A stretch of 64,000 bases of DNA, from contig NZ_WNZW01000001.1 in the NCBI RefSeq assembly GCF_009725165.1, forward strand, positions 868,001 to 932,000, given 5' to 3'. Numbering within the stretch: the stretch's first letter is position 1; each line of letters starts with the position of its first letter. Source of the DNA: Paenibacillus woosongensis. GTDB lineage: Bacteria > Bacillota > Bacilli > Paenibacillales > Paenibacillaceae. The notes under the pieces are model-generated. The model did not search any database. It was not told the origin of the DNA and worked only from the letters and a program-made list of their open reading frames with translations. Shown in pieces: positions 9,326 through 17,799 of this stretch. Position numbers and translations under genes: made by a program.

Positions 9326-9374
9326 AAACAAAAATCCGGGGCCTCCCGCATGGGGAAATCCCGGATTTTTGTTT
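9326..9374 (-). terminator. Terminator of the metNIQ operon
   Basis: Minus-strand hairpin with arms AACAAAAATCCGGG and CCCCGGATTTTTGTT, ending in a T-run, just beyond the metQ stop at 9389. The flanking A and T runs allow it to work in both directions. Confidence 0.85.
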
Positions 9375-9388
9375 AAAGTTCATTGGAA

Positions 9389-10234
9389 TCATTCGAAAGC
9401 AGGAATGGCGATTTCATCGTAATTGTCTTGCAGGAACTGCTTCACCTCAGGACCGGACATGGCCTTGGCCAGCTTCTGCACCGCTTCGGAGTCCTTGTTA
9501 TCCTCGCGGGCTACTAGTGTAATCGCGAAATCGGATTCCGCCGTCTCGGTCAATAGCGCATCCTTCTTCGGCGTCAAACCGAGCGGGCTCGCATAAGCCG
9601 GCGTCATGAGCACGAGATCCGCATCGTCCAGCATCCGCGCCAGCATAAGCAAATCCACTTCCTCAAACTTATAGTTCTTCTCATTTTCGATAATGTCTGC
9701 TTGCGTCGCTTCAATGCCGACGCCTTCCTTCAGCTTGATAATGCCGGCTTTATCCAGCATATCCAGCGAACGTCCAATGTTGGACGGGTCGTTAGCGATG
9801 GCGATCACCGCGCCCTCCGGCAGCTCCTCCATCGATTTATAACGCTTCGAATAAGCGCCGTATACAGCGTGATAGATTGGTTGTACAGCTACCAGGTTAG
9901 CATTCTTGTTCTGGTTGTACTGCTCCATATACGGGACGTGCTGAAAGAAGTTGACGTCTACTTCCTTATTCGCCAGCGCATCGTTCGGCTGGATATTGTC
10001 CGACAATACAACAAGCTCCAAATTAACACCTTCCTCCTTCAGCAGCGGCTGAACGAGTTCGAGGATCTCGGTCATCGGCGGAATAAGCGTTGCCACTTTA
10101 AGCGTGACCTCCTCCTGCTGCTGCGGCGATTCCGCTGGAGAAGCCTCCTTATTTGCTGGGCCGTTGGCCGCTTGTTTACCGCAGCCGGCCACAACGACCA
10201 CTAGTAATGAGAGCATGAGCATCCATTTTTTCAT
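9389..10234 (-). CDS. metQ: Methionine ABC transporter substrate-binding lipoprotein
   Basis: A 281-residue NlpA/MetQ-family lipoprotein. The N-terminus is a lipoprotein signal peptide ending VVVVAGC, so Cys18 is the lipidated residue. The body shows the typical LKVATLIPPMTEILE opening, DVNFFQHVPYME and AIANDPSN motifs of methionine-binding NlpA proteins. It is the third gene of a metN-metI-metQ unit on the minus strand. It captures L- or D-methionine outside the membrane and hands it to MetI. Confidence 0.93.
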   Translation of the reverse strand: MKKWMLMLSLLVVVVAGCGKQAANGPANKEASPAESPQQQEEVTLKVATLIPPMTEILELVQPLLKEEGVNLELVVLSDNIQPNDALANKEVDVNFFQHVPYMEQYNQNKNANLVAVQPIYHAVYGAYSKRYKSMEELPEGAVIAIANDPSNIGRSLDMLDKAGIIKLKEGVGIEATQADIIENEKNYKFEEVDLLMLARMLDDADLVLMTPAYASPLGLTPKKDALLTETAESDFAITLVAREDNKDSEAVQKLAKAMSGPEVKQFLQDNYDEIAIPAFE

Positions 10235-10293
10235 CGTATGTTTCCCTCCGAATATTTCTCTAAGTATAATGTAAAAAATTATAATTCTTACAG

Positions 10294-10977
10294 CTATGAC
10301 CGCTTATCCAGCAACTTCGAAATCGTCGTGCCTGCATATTGAATTCCCTGTACCAGCACGATCATCAATAGGATCACCCCGGTCATCAGTTCCGTTTCAA
10401 AACGCTGATATCCGTAGCGAATGGCAAAATCGCCAATCCCGCCGCCTCCGACGATCCCCACGACGGTTGAATAGGAAATGTAGCTGATCGTCGACGTAGT
10501 TAATCCCAGCACGAGGCCTGATCGAGCCTCCACGTACAGAAATTTGACGATCATCTCCAGCTTCGACGCACCCATCGAACGCGCCGCTTCGATCACGCCG
10601 CGCGGCACATCGAGCAGCGCCTGCTCCACCTGCCGGGCATAGAGCGCAATCGCCACTACCGACAAAGGTATCGAGGCCGCCACCGTACCGATTGCTGTAC
10701 CCACAATGATCCGGGTGAGCGGAATCATGAAGACGACCAGCAGCAGAAAAGGGAAGGAGCGGATGATATTGACGAAGCCGTTAAGCAGCCATGACCAGAA
10801 ACGGTTCTCGTAGATCTGGCCTTTACGGCACAGGAACAGCAGAGTGCCAACAGGCAGGCCGCAGACGATGGCAGCGGCAACCGATATTCCCACCATGAAG
10901 AAGGTCTCGCCGATCGCCTTCCTGATTTCAGCCTCGTATTGAACCATACTGTCCAGCATGACAGAAATATCAAACAT
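10294..10977 (-). CDS. metI: Methionine ABC transporter permease
   Basis: A 227-residue permease with about five membrane helices and a C-terminal coupling region EAARSMGASKLEMIVKFL. The frame stays open upstream, but ATG at 10977 starts the family-typical MFDISVMLDSMVQYEAE; it overlaps the metN stop by eight bases, which is normal for translationally coupled operon genes. It transports methionine with MetN and MetQ. Confidence 0.93.
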   Translation of the reverse strand: MFDISVMLDSMVQYEAEIRKAIGETFFMVGISVAAAIVCGLPVGTLLFLCRKGQIYENRFWSWLLNGFVNIIRSFPFLLLVVFMIPLTRIIVGTAIGTVAASIPLSVVAIALYARQVEQALLDVPRGVIEAARSMGASKLEMIVKFLYVEARSGLVLGLTTSTISYISYSTVVGIVGGGGIGDFAIRYGYQRFETELMTGVILLMIVLVQGIQYAGTTISKLLDKRS

Positions 10978-11734
10978 CGCTAAGCTCCTCCGTACCCAAC
11001 AGCTGTTCCCTGTACGATTTCGGTGACAGGATCGCAGAAGCACGGTTCTGAGGCTGCAGTGCAAAGCTGTCCGTCAATCGGCCGTCCTCCATAACGGAGA
11101 CCCGTTGGCATAGCTGCGCTACCACTTCCATCTCGTGCGTGACGATAATGATCGTGACGCCCAAGGTCTCGTTCACATGCCTCAAGACGCCAAGGATATC
11201 ATTCGTCGTATTCGGATCGAGGGAGGAGGTCGGCTCGTCGCAGAGCAGTACCTTCGGGTGATTGGCCAGTGCGCGGGCTATCGCTACCCGCTGCTTTTGC
11301 CCTCCGCTAAGCGCCGCCGGGTATTCCTCCGCCTTGTCCGATAACCCGACAAACCGCAGGCACTCGCGAACCCGTTCAGCCCGCTCCTTCCTCGGCAGCC
11401 CAGCCAGCTCCAGGGGAACGGAGACGTTGCCGCTAACCGTACGATTCTGAAGCAAGTTGAATTGCTGAAAAATCATGCCGATGGATCTTCTCGCCCGGCG
11501 CAGCTCGCTTTCACTTAAAACGGTCCAGTCCTGGCCTGCAATGATGACCCTCCCTGCATCCGGAGCTTCCAGCATATTCATCAGCCGCAGCAGCGTGGAT
11601 TTTCCTGCACCGCTAGGTCCGATGATGCCATGAATCGTTCCTTCCTCAACCGTGAGTGTTACTTCCTGAACCGCAGCTAATCGGTCATTTCGCTGCTGGC
11701 CATAGCTCTTGCTAACCTCCTGCAGGGATATCAT
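10970..11734 (-). CDS. metN: Methionine ABC transporter ATP-binding protein
   Basis: A 254-residue ATPase: Walker A GPSGAGKST, Q-loop QQFNLLQ, signature LSGGQKQRVAIA, Walker B VLLCDEPTS. The start is placed at ATG 11734, which has AAAGGGGGA in front; the longer frame to 11785 has no such site. The protein stops soon after the ATPase core and lacks the roughly 80-residue C-terminal ACT/NIL regulatory domain seen in many MetN proteins, so feedback inhibition by methionine may be missing. Confidence 0.9.
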   Translation of the reverse strand: MISLQEVSKSYGQQRNDRLAAVQEVTLTVEEGTIHGIIGPSGAGKSTLLRLMNMLEAPDAGRVIIAGQDWTVLSESELRRARRSIGMIFQQFNLLQNRTVSGNVSVPLELAGLPRKERAERVRECLRFVGLSDKAEEYPAALSGGQKQRVAIARALANHPKVLLCDEPTSSLDPNTTNDILGVLRHVNETLGVTIIIVTHEMEVVAQLCQRVSVMEDGRLTDSFALQPQNRASAILSPKSYREQLLGTEELSDV

Positions 11735-11757
11735 TCGATTGTCCCCCTTTAACCACC

Positions 11758-11781
11758 TTGAAATTGTACCACTAATTTCAA
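11758..11781. promoter_or_regulatory. Inverted repeat in the metNIQ leader, candidate operator
   Basis: TTGAAATT, eight bases, AATTTCAA: a perfect 8-base inverted repeat between the predicted promoter and metN. No S-box or T-box is visible in the leader, so a protein repressor is more likely. The regulator is not identified. Confidence 0.45.
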
Positions 11782-11810
11782 ACACCTGTTATACTCTATA
11801 TCTTCTCATG

Positions 11811-11839
11811 ATTATACGTGATTAATGTCACTGTGTCAC
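11811..11839 (-). promoter_or_regulatory. Predicted sigma-A promoter of metNIQ
   Basis: On the minus strand GTGACA is followed after 17 bases by TATAAT. Transcription would begin near 11804, upstream of the 8-base inverted repeat. Confidence 0.55.
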
Positions 11840-11883
11840 TAATTTTAACAAATATACTAATCAACAACATAGCAATAACCATG

Positions 11884-11932
11884 CAAAAAGCCGAAAGACG
11901 GCCGCATACAAGCGGTTATCTTTCGGCTTGAA
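11884..11932 (-). terminator. Terminator of the stalk-domain protein gene
   Basis: Minus-strand hairpin with arms AAGCCGAAAGA and TCTTTCGGCTT followed by TTTGC, about 30 bases past the stop at 11963. Confidence 0.8.
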
Positions 11933-11962
11933 AGTAGATTATTTACATAGAAATAATTGCAT

Positions 11963-12712
11963 TTAATTCTCCAGCCAGCTTTCGTCCCAGATGACGTAGC
12001 CCGTGGAATCTTGTCCGGCTGGTCCGATAAATTTAACGTACAGCTCGGTAGTGTTACTAGGCAGCACCAGGACGTTTTCAACTACGGTGCCGTTCTCGAT
12101 TTTACCGGTTGCAAAGGCTTGTCCATCCTTATCGGCAATCGTATAACTTCCAGAGTATTCCTTATCAGACTTCGGCGTTTTGAAGCCAACCAGTACACCG
12201 ACTTTTTTCGTGCCGTCCTTGACTTTAAAAGCAACGCCTTGTCCGGCACTATTCACGCCCGTAACCATAAACGCAGCTTCGTATTGCGTCTCTCCGAACT
12301 GCAAATCAGCCTTGTTCCGAGTAATGCCGCTTGTATAGTAGCTCCATTTGAAATGAGATACGTTATCTACGCTAAAAGGGCTGCGTTCTCCCTTGCCCGG
12401 AGTTTCGGCAACCGGTCCCGTCGTAATCGAAATTTGCTGTTTGGCAGCATCGAAGCGAACGTCCGCCCCTGTAGCCTCAGCCACAGCGCGCAGCGGTACA
12501 TAAGTCGTCCCCTTATAACTGATTGGAACAGCCTTCGCCCCGTTTGCATCTTTAGCCGTCCATGCCTGTCCGTTCAACAAAAACGAAATGCCGTGGTTCA
12601 AGTTAGCCTGAATGCGCTCCAGCGTGGAAGCCGCAGACACCCCGGCAGAAAAAGTCAACAATAGAACAAGCGCTGTCCCGATCATTACCGTCTTTTTGGA
12701 CTTCATTTTCAA
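11963..12712 (-). CDS. Secreted stalk-domain protein (copper amine oxidase N-terminal-like)
   Basis: A 249-residue exported protein. A signal peptide (about 1-27, ending GVSAAS) is followed by a 'stalk' domain at about 30-100, with TTYVPLRAVAEATGADV and FDAAKQQISI as landmarks, then about 140 residues of unassigned beta-rich sequence. Stalk domains occur on many Paenibacillus envelope proteins; their function is unclear. The TTG start at 12712 has AAAGGAAG seven bases upstream; ATG at 12706 is the alternative and changes only two residues. Single gene with its own terminator. Confidence 0.8.
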   Translation of the reverse strand: MKMKSKKTVMIGTALVLLLTFSAGVSAASTLERIQANLNHGISFLLNGQAWTAKDANGAKAVPISYKGTTYVPLRAVAEATGADVRFDAAKQQISITTGPVAETPGKGERSPFSVDNVSHFKWSYYTSGITRNKADLQFGETQYEAAFMVTGVNSAGQGVAFKVKDGTKKVGVLVGFKTPKSDKEYSGSYTIADKDGQAFATGKIENGTVVENVLVLPSNTTELYVKFIGPAGQDSTGYVIWDESWLEN

Positions 12713-12855
12713 GTGTCATCTTCCTTTCCCTAACATATTCTATGTATTTAGTTCTACACAATAATACATGATTCTACATTTTTCTTGAATGTGTCGAAGT
12801 CCCCAATTTCCAGGCAATTCCTGAGATCATCAAGGGAGTTTCAGTACAACCACGA

Positions 12856-12893
12856 CAAAAAGACCCATCGAAATCCTTCGATCGGCCTATAAG
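12856..12893 (-). terminator. Probable terminator of the PQQ-propeller gene
   Basis: Minus-strand imperfect hairpin GGCCGATCGAA / TTTCGATGGGTC followed by TTTTTG, about 60 bases past the stop at 12956. Confidence 0.6.
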
Positions 12894-12955
12894 CCCTACT
12901 TGTATTATTGCTATCAACTATTGCCAGATACTTGGGGAATCGTCTTGGTACACGA

Positions 12956-15238
12956 CTATTTGTCTAGTTCCTTTAATCTATGTTCCAGCTTCCTTACGCT
13001 CAGCCGGGTAACAGCGCCGTTGGCGGATCCAGCGTATATTTCATCTCCCGTTATATTCAGCAGGCCGCTGCGGGAGATTTGTTCTCTTAATTCAGCGTAT
13101 CCCATCCAAATGTTCTGTATGCGTCCTGCGATATGCCCATCCTTCTTGCCGATCGCAAGCAGGTCGTAGCCATAGGCGAGCAGGACGTATTCATCCAGCA
13201 GCACATAGCTGCCCGGGGTCATGAGGGAGTAATTCTGACTGGCGGTGACAGGAAGCTTCCATACAATGCGTCCTGTCTGCAGCGCTGCTTTTACCGGAAC
13301 GCCGTCCAGAACCAGATACATATGCTCCCCTTCGATGATGCCTTTCGACGCTTGCCCCGGCACAGTCCAGAGCTTCTTGCCAGCGGCCGCATCATATAAT
13401 ACCGATTCATAGCTCTCAGCAGAGGAATCTGCTGACGCGGCTTTTGCAGGCAGTTGACGCTGGATAAGAAGGTACCGCTCATTCAGCACCTCAAAGCGTT
13501 CTCCCGTCTTTGCCGGATACCGCGCTGCCTCACTTCCCGTCTCCAGATCGACCAGCAGCCACTGATCTCCATGGAGGATCCATCTTCTTAAGCTGTTCTC
13601 AGGCGCAAAAGGATCGATTCTCGGACCGCCGGCATAATACGGATATAAATGCGGGTCTTCGCCGGTTATCGTATCCGCCTGAAGGGTCCAGACTACTGTG
13701 CCTGTTTCCGTCTCCCTGGCTTGCAGAAGCTGGCCTGCTTGGATAAGTATATACGGATCGTCCGCCCCGGAGTTCAGCACCCGATAATCGCCTTGGATGG
13801 CAATTTCCCATTTCTGCTTCCCAGTCGTCCTGTCCAGCACGGCTAAATGGCCTGTTTCCCTGCCCATGTCCGGCCGGTCATATATAATGACGGAATTCTT
13901 GGCCCCGCTGATTTCCAGAAACCTTCCTTCTTCACCGCCCTCCGGCCTTAATTCCCACAGTACTTTCCCATCGGCAAGCCGAATGTGGCGCACCCTGTCC
14001 TCATACGCTTTCTTCTCCGGGCTGAACGATGTATAGACGGTGACCGAATCATCCGCATTCCCCATCATCGTGAGGAGCCTGCCGTATCCGGCATCGATTT
14101 GCCACAGCTTCTCTCCTGTTAACCGATCAATGCCATATACATTTGAATCATCATGCATCCCGCTGAAACGTCCATCATCCCCTTGAACTACAAGGACGTC
14201 ATCACTAGCCCCGGTTAAGTAAGCGTATTGCAAATCTCCCTGATTCCGCCATACGTAAGGCATTTTCAATGTCGCCGGGAGCGGGCCCGCCATAAAATGA
14301 TGGGTAAACGGATAGTCATCACCAGCAAACAGCCCGCTCATTGGCTTATCGCCTGCCGGCCATATCCACTTGCCTGTCTCAAGTCGGCCCGCTGGGGAGA
14401 AGTAAGCGATGAATTGCCCTTCTGGACGCACAAATCTCCAGCTCTCGCCCAGCAGGTACGTACGCCCCGCGAGTTCAACATTCCCCGAATGCTCCTTCAC
14501 AGCGGGCTGACCCAGAAGCCTGGCTGCATCCTCAGCTGAGGCTCCTTTATGGAGCAGCAAGTCGGCGATATCTCGAACCGCTGTAATAGAAACGGACGAG
14601 CTTGGCTCCATTAAACCCTCGGATATCTCCTTTTGCTCCGTGACCTGGCTCTCATGAACCCACAGCACAATTGGCCGGTTCATAATATCGTCCTCATGCC
14701 AATGTGCCGGGCTTGCGGCAATGCCATACCAATCGTCCCACCTGGCAACCGATATCGGGCGTTCTTCCCCGTTTCCAAGAGTGCTGGCGCTCCACCGAAC
14801 CGAACTGCCAGGTGTCAATGACAGCTTCGTTTTTGCACGCAGGCTTATATATACCGGTGCGGTATTTACTACTCGGCTTGAAGCCTCTGTCGTATACCAG
14901 ACGGGAACCCATAGCTTCCCCCGGGAATAGTCCTGCAGCGTAAACATTTCGCCCGACCTGGCTTCCACGGCGAACGCCTCCCCTGGCTGACCAAAATAGT
15001 TCACCTTGAAGCTATCAACCCGCTCCCTCCCGGACAGCGGATCGGCAAAATAGGGGGCGGCCTGCTTGAGCACAAGCTGCTCCCCCGCTTGGACATGACC
15101 GGAGGACGCTTTCTGAGCCTGGATTTGATCCGCTGGAGAATTGCCGCTCCCCTCCACGTTCGCTGAAGTTGGCGCATCTGCTAAAAGCTGTGTCAACAGA
15201 ATAGCTGTGCAAACAACCATGATGCCGCGAATTTTCAT
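12956..15238 (-). CDS. Secreted PQQ-like beta-propeller protein
   Basis: A 760-residue exported protein. After a signal peptide (about 1-26) come an SH3-like N-terminal part (about 35-190, with WVPVWYTTE and WVHESQV) and a beta-propeller of PQQ-type repeats with the tell-tale phrases DRLTGEKLWQID, DRTTGKQKWEI, ETETGTVVWTL and DAAAGKKLWTVPG. Such propellers act as binding scaffolds; no PQQ enzyme active site is seen. The start is ATG 15238 with AAAGGAGGAAGAA upstream, not the longer frame to 15295. A thioredoxin gene lies 96 bases upstream in the same direction and may be co-transcribed. Confidence 0.8.
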   Translation of the reverse strand: MKIRGIMVVCTAILLTQLLADAPTSANVEGSGNSPADQIQAQKASSGHVQAGEQLVLKQAAPYFADPLSGRERVDSFKVNYFGQPGEAFAVEARSGEMFTLQDYSRGKLWVPVWYTTEASSRVVNTAPVYISLRAKTKLSLTPGSSVRWSASTLGNGEERPISVARWDDWYGIAASPAHWHEDDIMNRPIVLWVHESQVTEQKEISEGLMEPSSSVSITAVRDIADLLLHKGASAEDAARLLGQPAVKEHSGNVELAGRTYLLGESWRFVRPEGQFIAYFSPAGRLETGKWIWPAGDKPMSGLFAGDDYPFTHHFMAGPLPATLKMPYVWRNQGDLQYAYLTGASDDVLVVQGDDGRFSGMHDDSNVYGIDRLTGEKLWQIDAGYGRLLTMMGNADDSVTVYTSFSPEKKAYEDRVRHIRLADGKVLWELRPEGGEEGRFLEISGAKNSVIIYDRPDMGRETGHLAVLDRTTGKQKWEIAIQGDYRVLNSGADDPYILIQAGQLLQARETETGTVVWTLQADTITGEDPHLYPYYAGGPRIDPFAPENSLRRWILHGDQWLLVDLETGSEAARYPAKTGERFEVLNERYLLIQRQLPAKAASADSSAESYESVLYDAAAGKKLWTVPGQASKGIIEGEHMYLVLDGVPVKAALQTGRIVWKLPVTASQNYSLMTPGSYVLLDEYVLLAYGYDLLAIGKKDGHIAGRIQNIWMGYAELREQISRSGLLNITGDEIYAGSANGAVTRLSVRKLEHRLKELDK

Positions 15239-15334
15239 CGGGATTCTTCCTCCTTTTACCAAAACCTGTCTAACTCTTAGACGCTCAGAAAGCAATTAAG
15301 TTGCCCTCTCCCTTTTACTCAGCACTCAGCGTAT

Positions 15335-15664
15335 TCACATCTCCTCTAAAGCCCCTTCATACCTTCGCAGCACCTGCTCCAGCTCCTCAAAGCGGACAAA
15401 GCGGGATTCACGGTATACTTCCTTTCCTTGAAAAAAGAGCAGCAATGTCGGTGCAGACAACGCCAAGTACTCCGCTGCCGTGACGGGGGCATCCTCCATG
15501 AATACGTAGATTCCCCTTGCCTTCGTATGGGATTCCAATAACCCGGCCGCCTTCGCCTGAATCGATTCACATACGCCGCATTGACTCGTCTTGATTAGAA
15601 GCAGCACTAATGGGTACTCCTGAATCATCTGTTTAATTTCACTCAATTGATATAATCTTTGCAT
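15335..15664 (-). CDS. Thioredoxin-family protein with CGVC active site
   Basis: A 109-residue small cytosolic thioredoxin-like protein. The active-site motif is SQCGVC near residue 29, and the cis-Pro motif is SAPTLLLFFQGKEVYRES. Thioredoxin fold and length are typical; the CGVC dithiol differs from the classical CGPC, so its redox potential and partners probably differ from those of TrxA. GGGAGGC precedes the ATG. It stands just upstream of the secreted PQQ-propeller gene. Confidence 0.85.
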   Translation of the reverse strand: MQRLYQLSEIKQMIQEYPLVLLLIKTSQCGVCESIQAKAAGLLESHTKARGIYVFMEDAPVTAAEYLALSAPTLLLFFQGKEVYRESRFVRFEELEQVLRRYEGALEEM

Positions 15665-15799
15665 GCAGCTTGCCTCCCTGATGTCTATTGGACGACCTGG
15701 TCGGAGCGATTGGCATCATGCCCCTTCATCAGAACAAGTTCTTCGCATTCCCAGATCCATACTGGCGTAGAGCAGTACTAACATCTTATCGAAGAAACC

Positions 15800-15835
15800 G
15801 CCCGGATCCCCAAGCGGTTTCTCTACAACAAGTAT
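15800..15835 (-). terminator. Possible terminator of the CUT1 sugar operon
   Basis: Minus-strand hairpin GAAACCGC / GCGGTTTC followed by TTCG, about 130 bases past the permease stop at 15959. The T-run is short, so confidence is limited. The rest of 15665-15958 shows nothing recognisable. Confidence 0.4.
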
Positions 15836-15958
15836 AGCTGCATATATAGCTTTACTCTACCGGGGCGCCCTGGCTGTCATCGCCGCTGACTCCCTCTGCC
15901 AGCCTTGCGATGGTGACACGTTATGGCGCGCGGGCGGCAGCTCGTCATGGTGACTCAT

Positions 15959-16783
15959 CTACTTCACCGAACCCATCATGCCTGCCACAAAATGCTTCTG
16001 CATCAGGAAAAATACCAGCGCCGTCGGCAGCGTGGCGATGACAATTGCCAGCATAATGAGGCCGTAGTCCGGCGAATAACCCGACCCCAGATTGGAGATG
16101 AGCAGCGGGATCGTCTTCTGCCCCGGCGATTGCAGCACGATGAGCGGCCACAAATAATTGTTCCAGCTCGACATGAATGTAATGATGCCTGCGGCGGCAT
16201 AGGTCGTTTTCATCGTAGGCATGAATATTTTGAAAAATATCCCCAGCTCGCTCAGCCCGTCAATGCGTCCGGCTTCCACCATATCCTTAGGAAACATTTT
16301 CGAATTCTGCCGGAAGAAGAAAATCAGAAACGCTGTTGTAATCGTCGGCAGCATGACCGAAGCCATCGTATCGATGCCAATCGCCGGGAGGCTGCCGGAA
16401 ATGTTGGCGAACATCCGGTAGAGCGGGATCATCAGTGCTGCAAACGGAATCATCATCGATAGCAGCAGGACGCTGAAGACGATATCCTTCGCCCGGCTGC
16501 GGTAAATTTCAAAGCCGTACCCGGCCAGCGACGCGATGACAATCGCCAAAATCGTCGTAAGCACAGATATTTTCGCAGAATTCCATAATGACGTCCATAG
16601 ATCGGTCGATTCGGCAAGCTTCCGGAAATTATCCAGCAAATGACTGCCGGGCAGCAGGCGGCCCTTGGTGACATCAACCGACTTGTTGGTGGCGCTCACA
16701 ACCATCCACAGAAAGGGGAAAATCGAGACGAACGCTGCTCCGCCGAGAAAAGCGTAGGTGAACACGCGCTTCAGATTGCTCAT
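15959..16783 (-). CDS. Carbohydrate ABC transporter permease, CUT1 family (MalG type)
   Basis: A 274-residue permease with six membrane helices; the EAA loop reads EAGRIDGLSELGIFFKIFMP near residue 174. It is the last gene of a three-gene unit (binding protein, permease, permease). Its start overlaps the preceding permease stop by four bases (ATGA). The substrate is not deducible; the nearby YesM/YesN pair suggests a plant-cell-wall oligosaccharide as in the B. subtilis yesOPQ locus. No ATPase is encoded here. Confidence 0.9.
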   Translation of the reverse strand: MSNLKRVFTYAFLGGAAFVSIFPFLWMVVSATNKSVDVTKGRLLPGSHLLDNFRKLAESTDLWTSLWNSAKISVLTTILAIVIASLAGYGFEIYRSRAKDIVFSVLLLSMMIPFAALMIPLYRMFANISGSLPAIGIDTMASVMLPTITTAFLIFFFRQNSKMFPKDMVEAGRIDGLSELGIFFKIFMPTMKTTYAAAGIITFMSSWNNYLWPLIVLQSPGQKTIPLLISNLGSGYSPDYGLIMLAIVIATLPTALVFFLMQKHFVAGMMGSVK

Positions 16784-17673
16784 TTTTTATCACCTGCCAC
16801 TTTAAATTGAAGGATAGACAACAGAACAATGATGACCACGATGGAGTACGATACGGTTGCCGCATATCCGAAGTCCGCCGTGTACTTGAAGGACAGATTG
16901 TAAATATACTGCGAAATCGAGAGCGTCGCGTTGCCGGGCCCGCCCTTCGTAATGTTCATGACTTCGTCAAAGAGCTGCAGCGTACCAATCGTGGAGGTAA
17001 TTGAGGTGAATAAAATGATCGGCTTCAGCATCGGAGCCGTGATTTTCGTAAATTGCTTGAATGACGAGGCCCCATCGATCCGCGCAGCTTCATAGATAGA
17101 GCTGTCGATATTTTGCAGCGCTGATAAGTAAAAGATCATGTTGTATCCAGTCCAGCGCCAGGTAATCGCAATAATGATCGTAATCTTCGCCCAGAATGGA
17201 TCGGTGATCCACTGAATCGGCCCCTGGATGACGGACAGCTTCAACAGGAGCGAATTCACCAGCCCGTCTGCTGCAAACAAATATTTGAACACAACGGAAT
17301 AAGCGACAAGCGAGGTAACGCACGGCAGAAAGATCGCCGTCCGGAAAAAACCGCGGAATTTCAGCTTGCTGTCGTTCAACAGCACCGAAATAAACAACGC
17401 GAGAAGGATCATAACCGGAACCTGAATGAGCAAGTAAATGAACGTGTTCGATAAGGACGTCAGAAATGTTTTGTCGGATAGCAGCCTTACATAGTTGGAG
17501 CCTCCCGTATAAGTCAAATTGCTCCCCGTTCCGGTCTTGAACGACAGGATCAGCGCTTGAACCATCGGATAGAAATAGAAGGCCGCGATCATGACCACGG
17601 CAATCAGGATGAAGCTCCACCCGGTTAGATTGCTTTTAGCGCGGATACTAAGGCCTGTTCTGTCCGCTTTCAT
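16780..17673 (-). CDS. Sugar ABC transporter permease, CUT1 family (MalF type)
   Basis: A 297-residue permease with six membrane helices and the EAA motif YEAARIDGASSFKQFTKITAP near residue 200. The ATG at 17673 is preferred to the TTG at 17682 because AAAGGGG lies 12 bases before the ATG but only three before the TTG. It forms the transmembrane channel with the downstream permease. Confidence 0.9.
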   Translation of the reverse strand: MKADRTGLSIRAKSNLTGWSFILIAVVMIAAFYFYPMVQALILSFKTGTGSNLTYTGGSNYVRLLSDKTFLTSLSNTFIYLLIQVPVMILLALFISVLLNDSKLKFRGFFRTAIFLPCVTSLVAYSVVFKYLFAADGLVNSLLLKLSVIQGPIQWITDPFWAKITIIIAITWRWTGYNMIFYLSALQNIDSSIYEAARIDGASSFKQFTKITAPMLKPIILFTSITSTIGTLQLFDEVMNITKGGPGNATLSISQYIYNLSFKYTADFGYAATVSYSIVVIIVLLSILQFKVAGDKK

Positions 17674-17799
17674 CGTTAGCAAGAGCCCCTTTCTGCCCGA
17701 AAAATAACCCCGGGACGCTTCGCCTCAACATGTCTGGATGCAGCTCAGCGCCCAGGGGTTCTGGGTAATTGTTATGAAACGGGCGGATATCCCGCCGCT

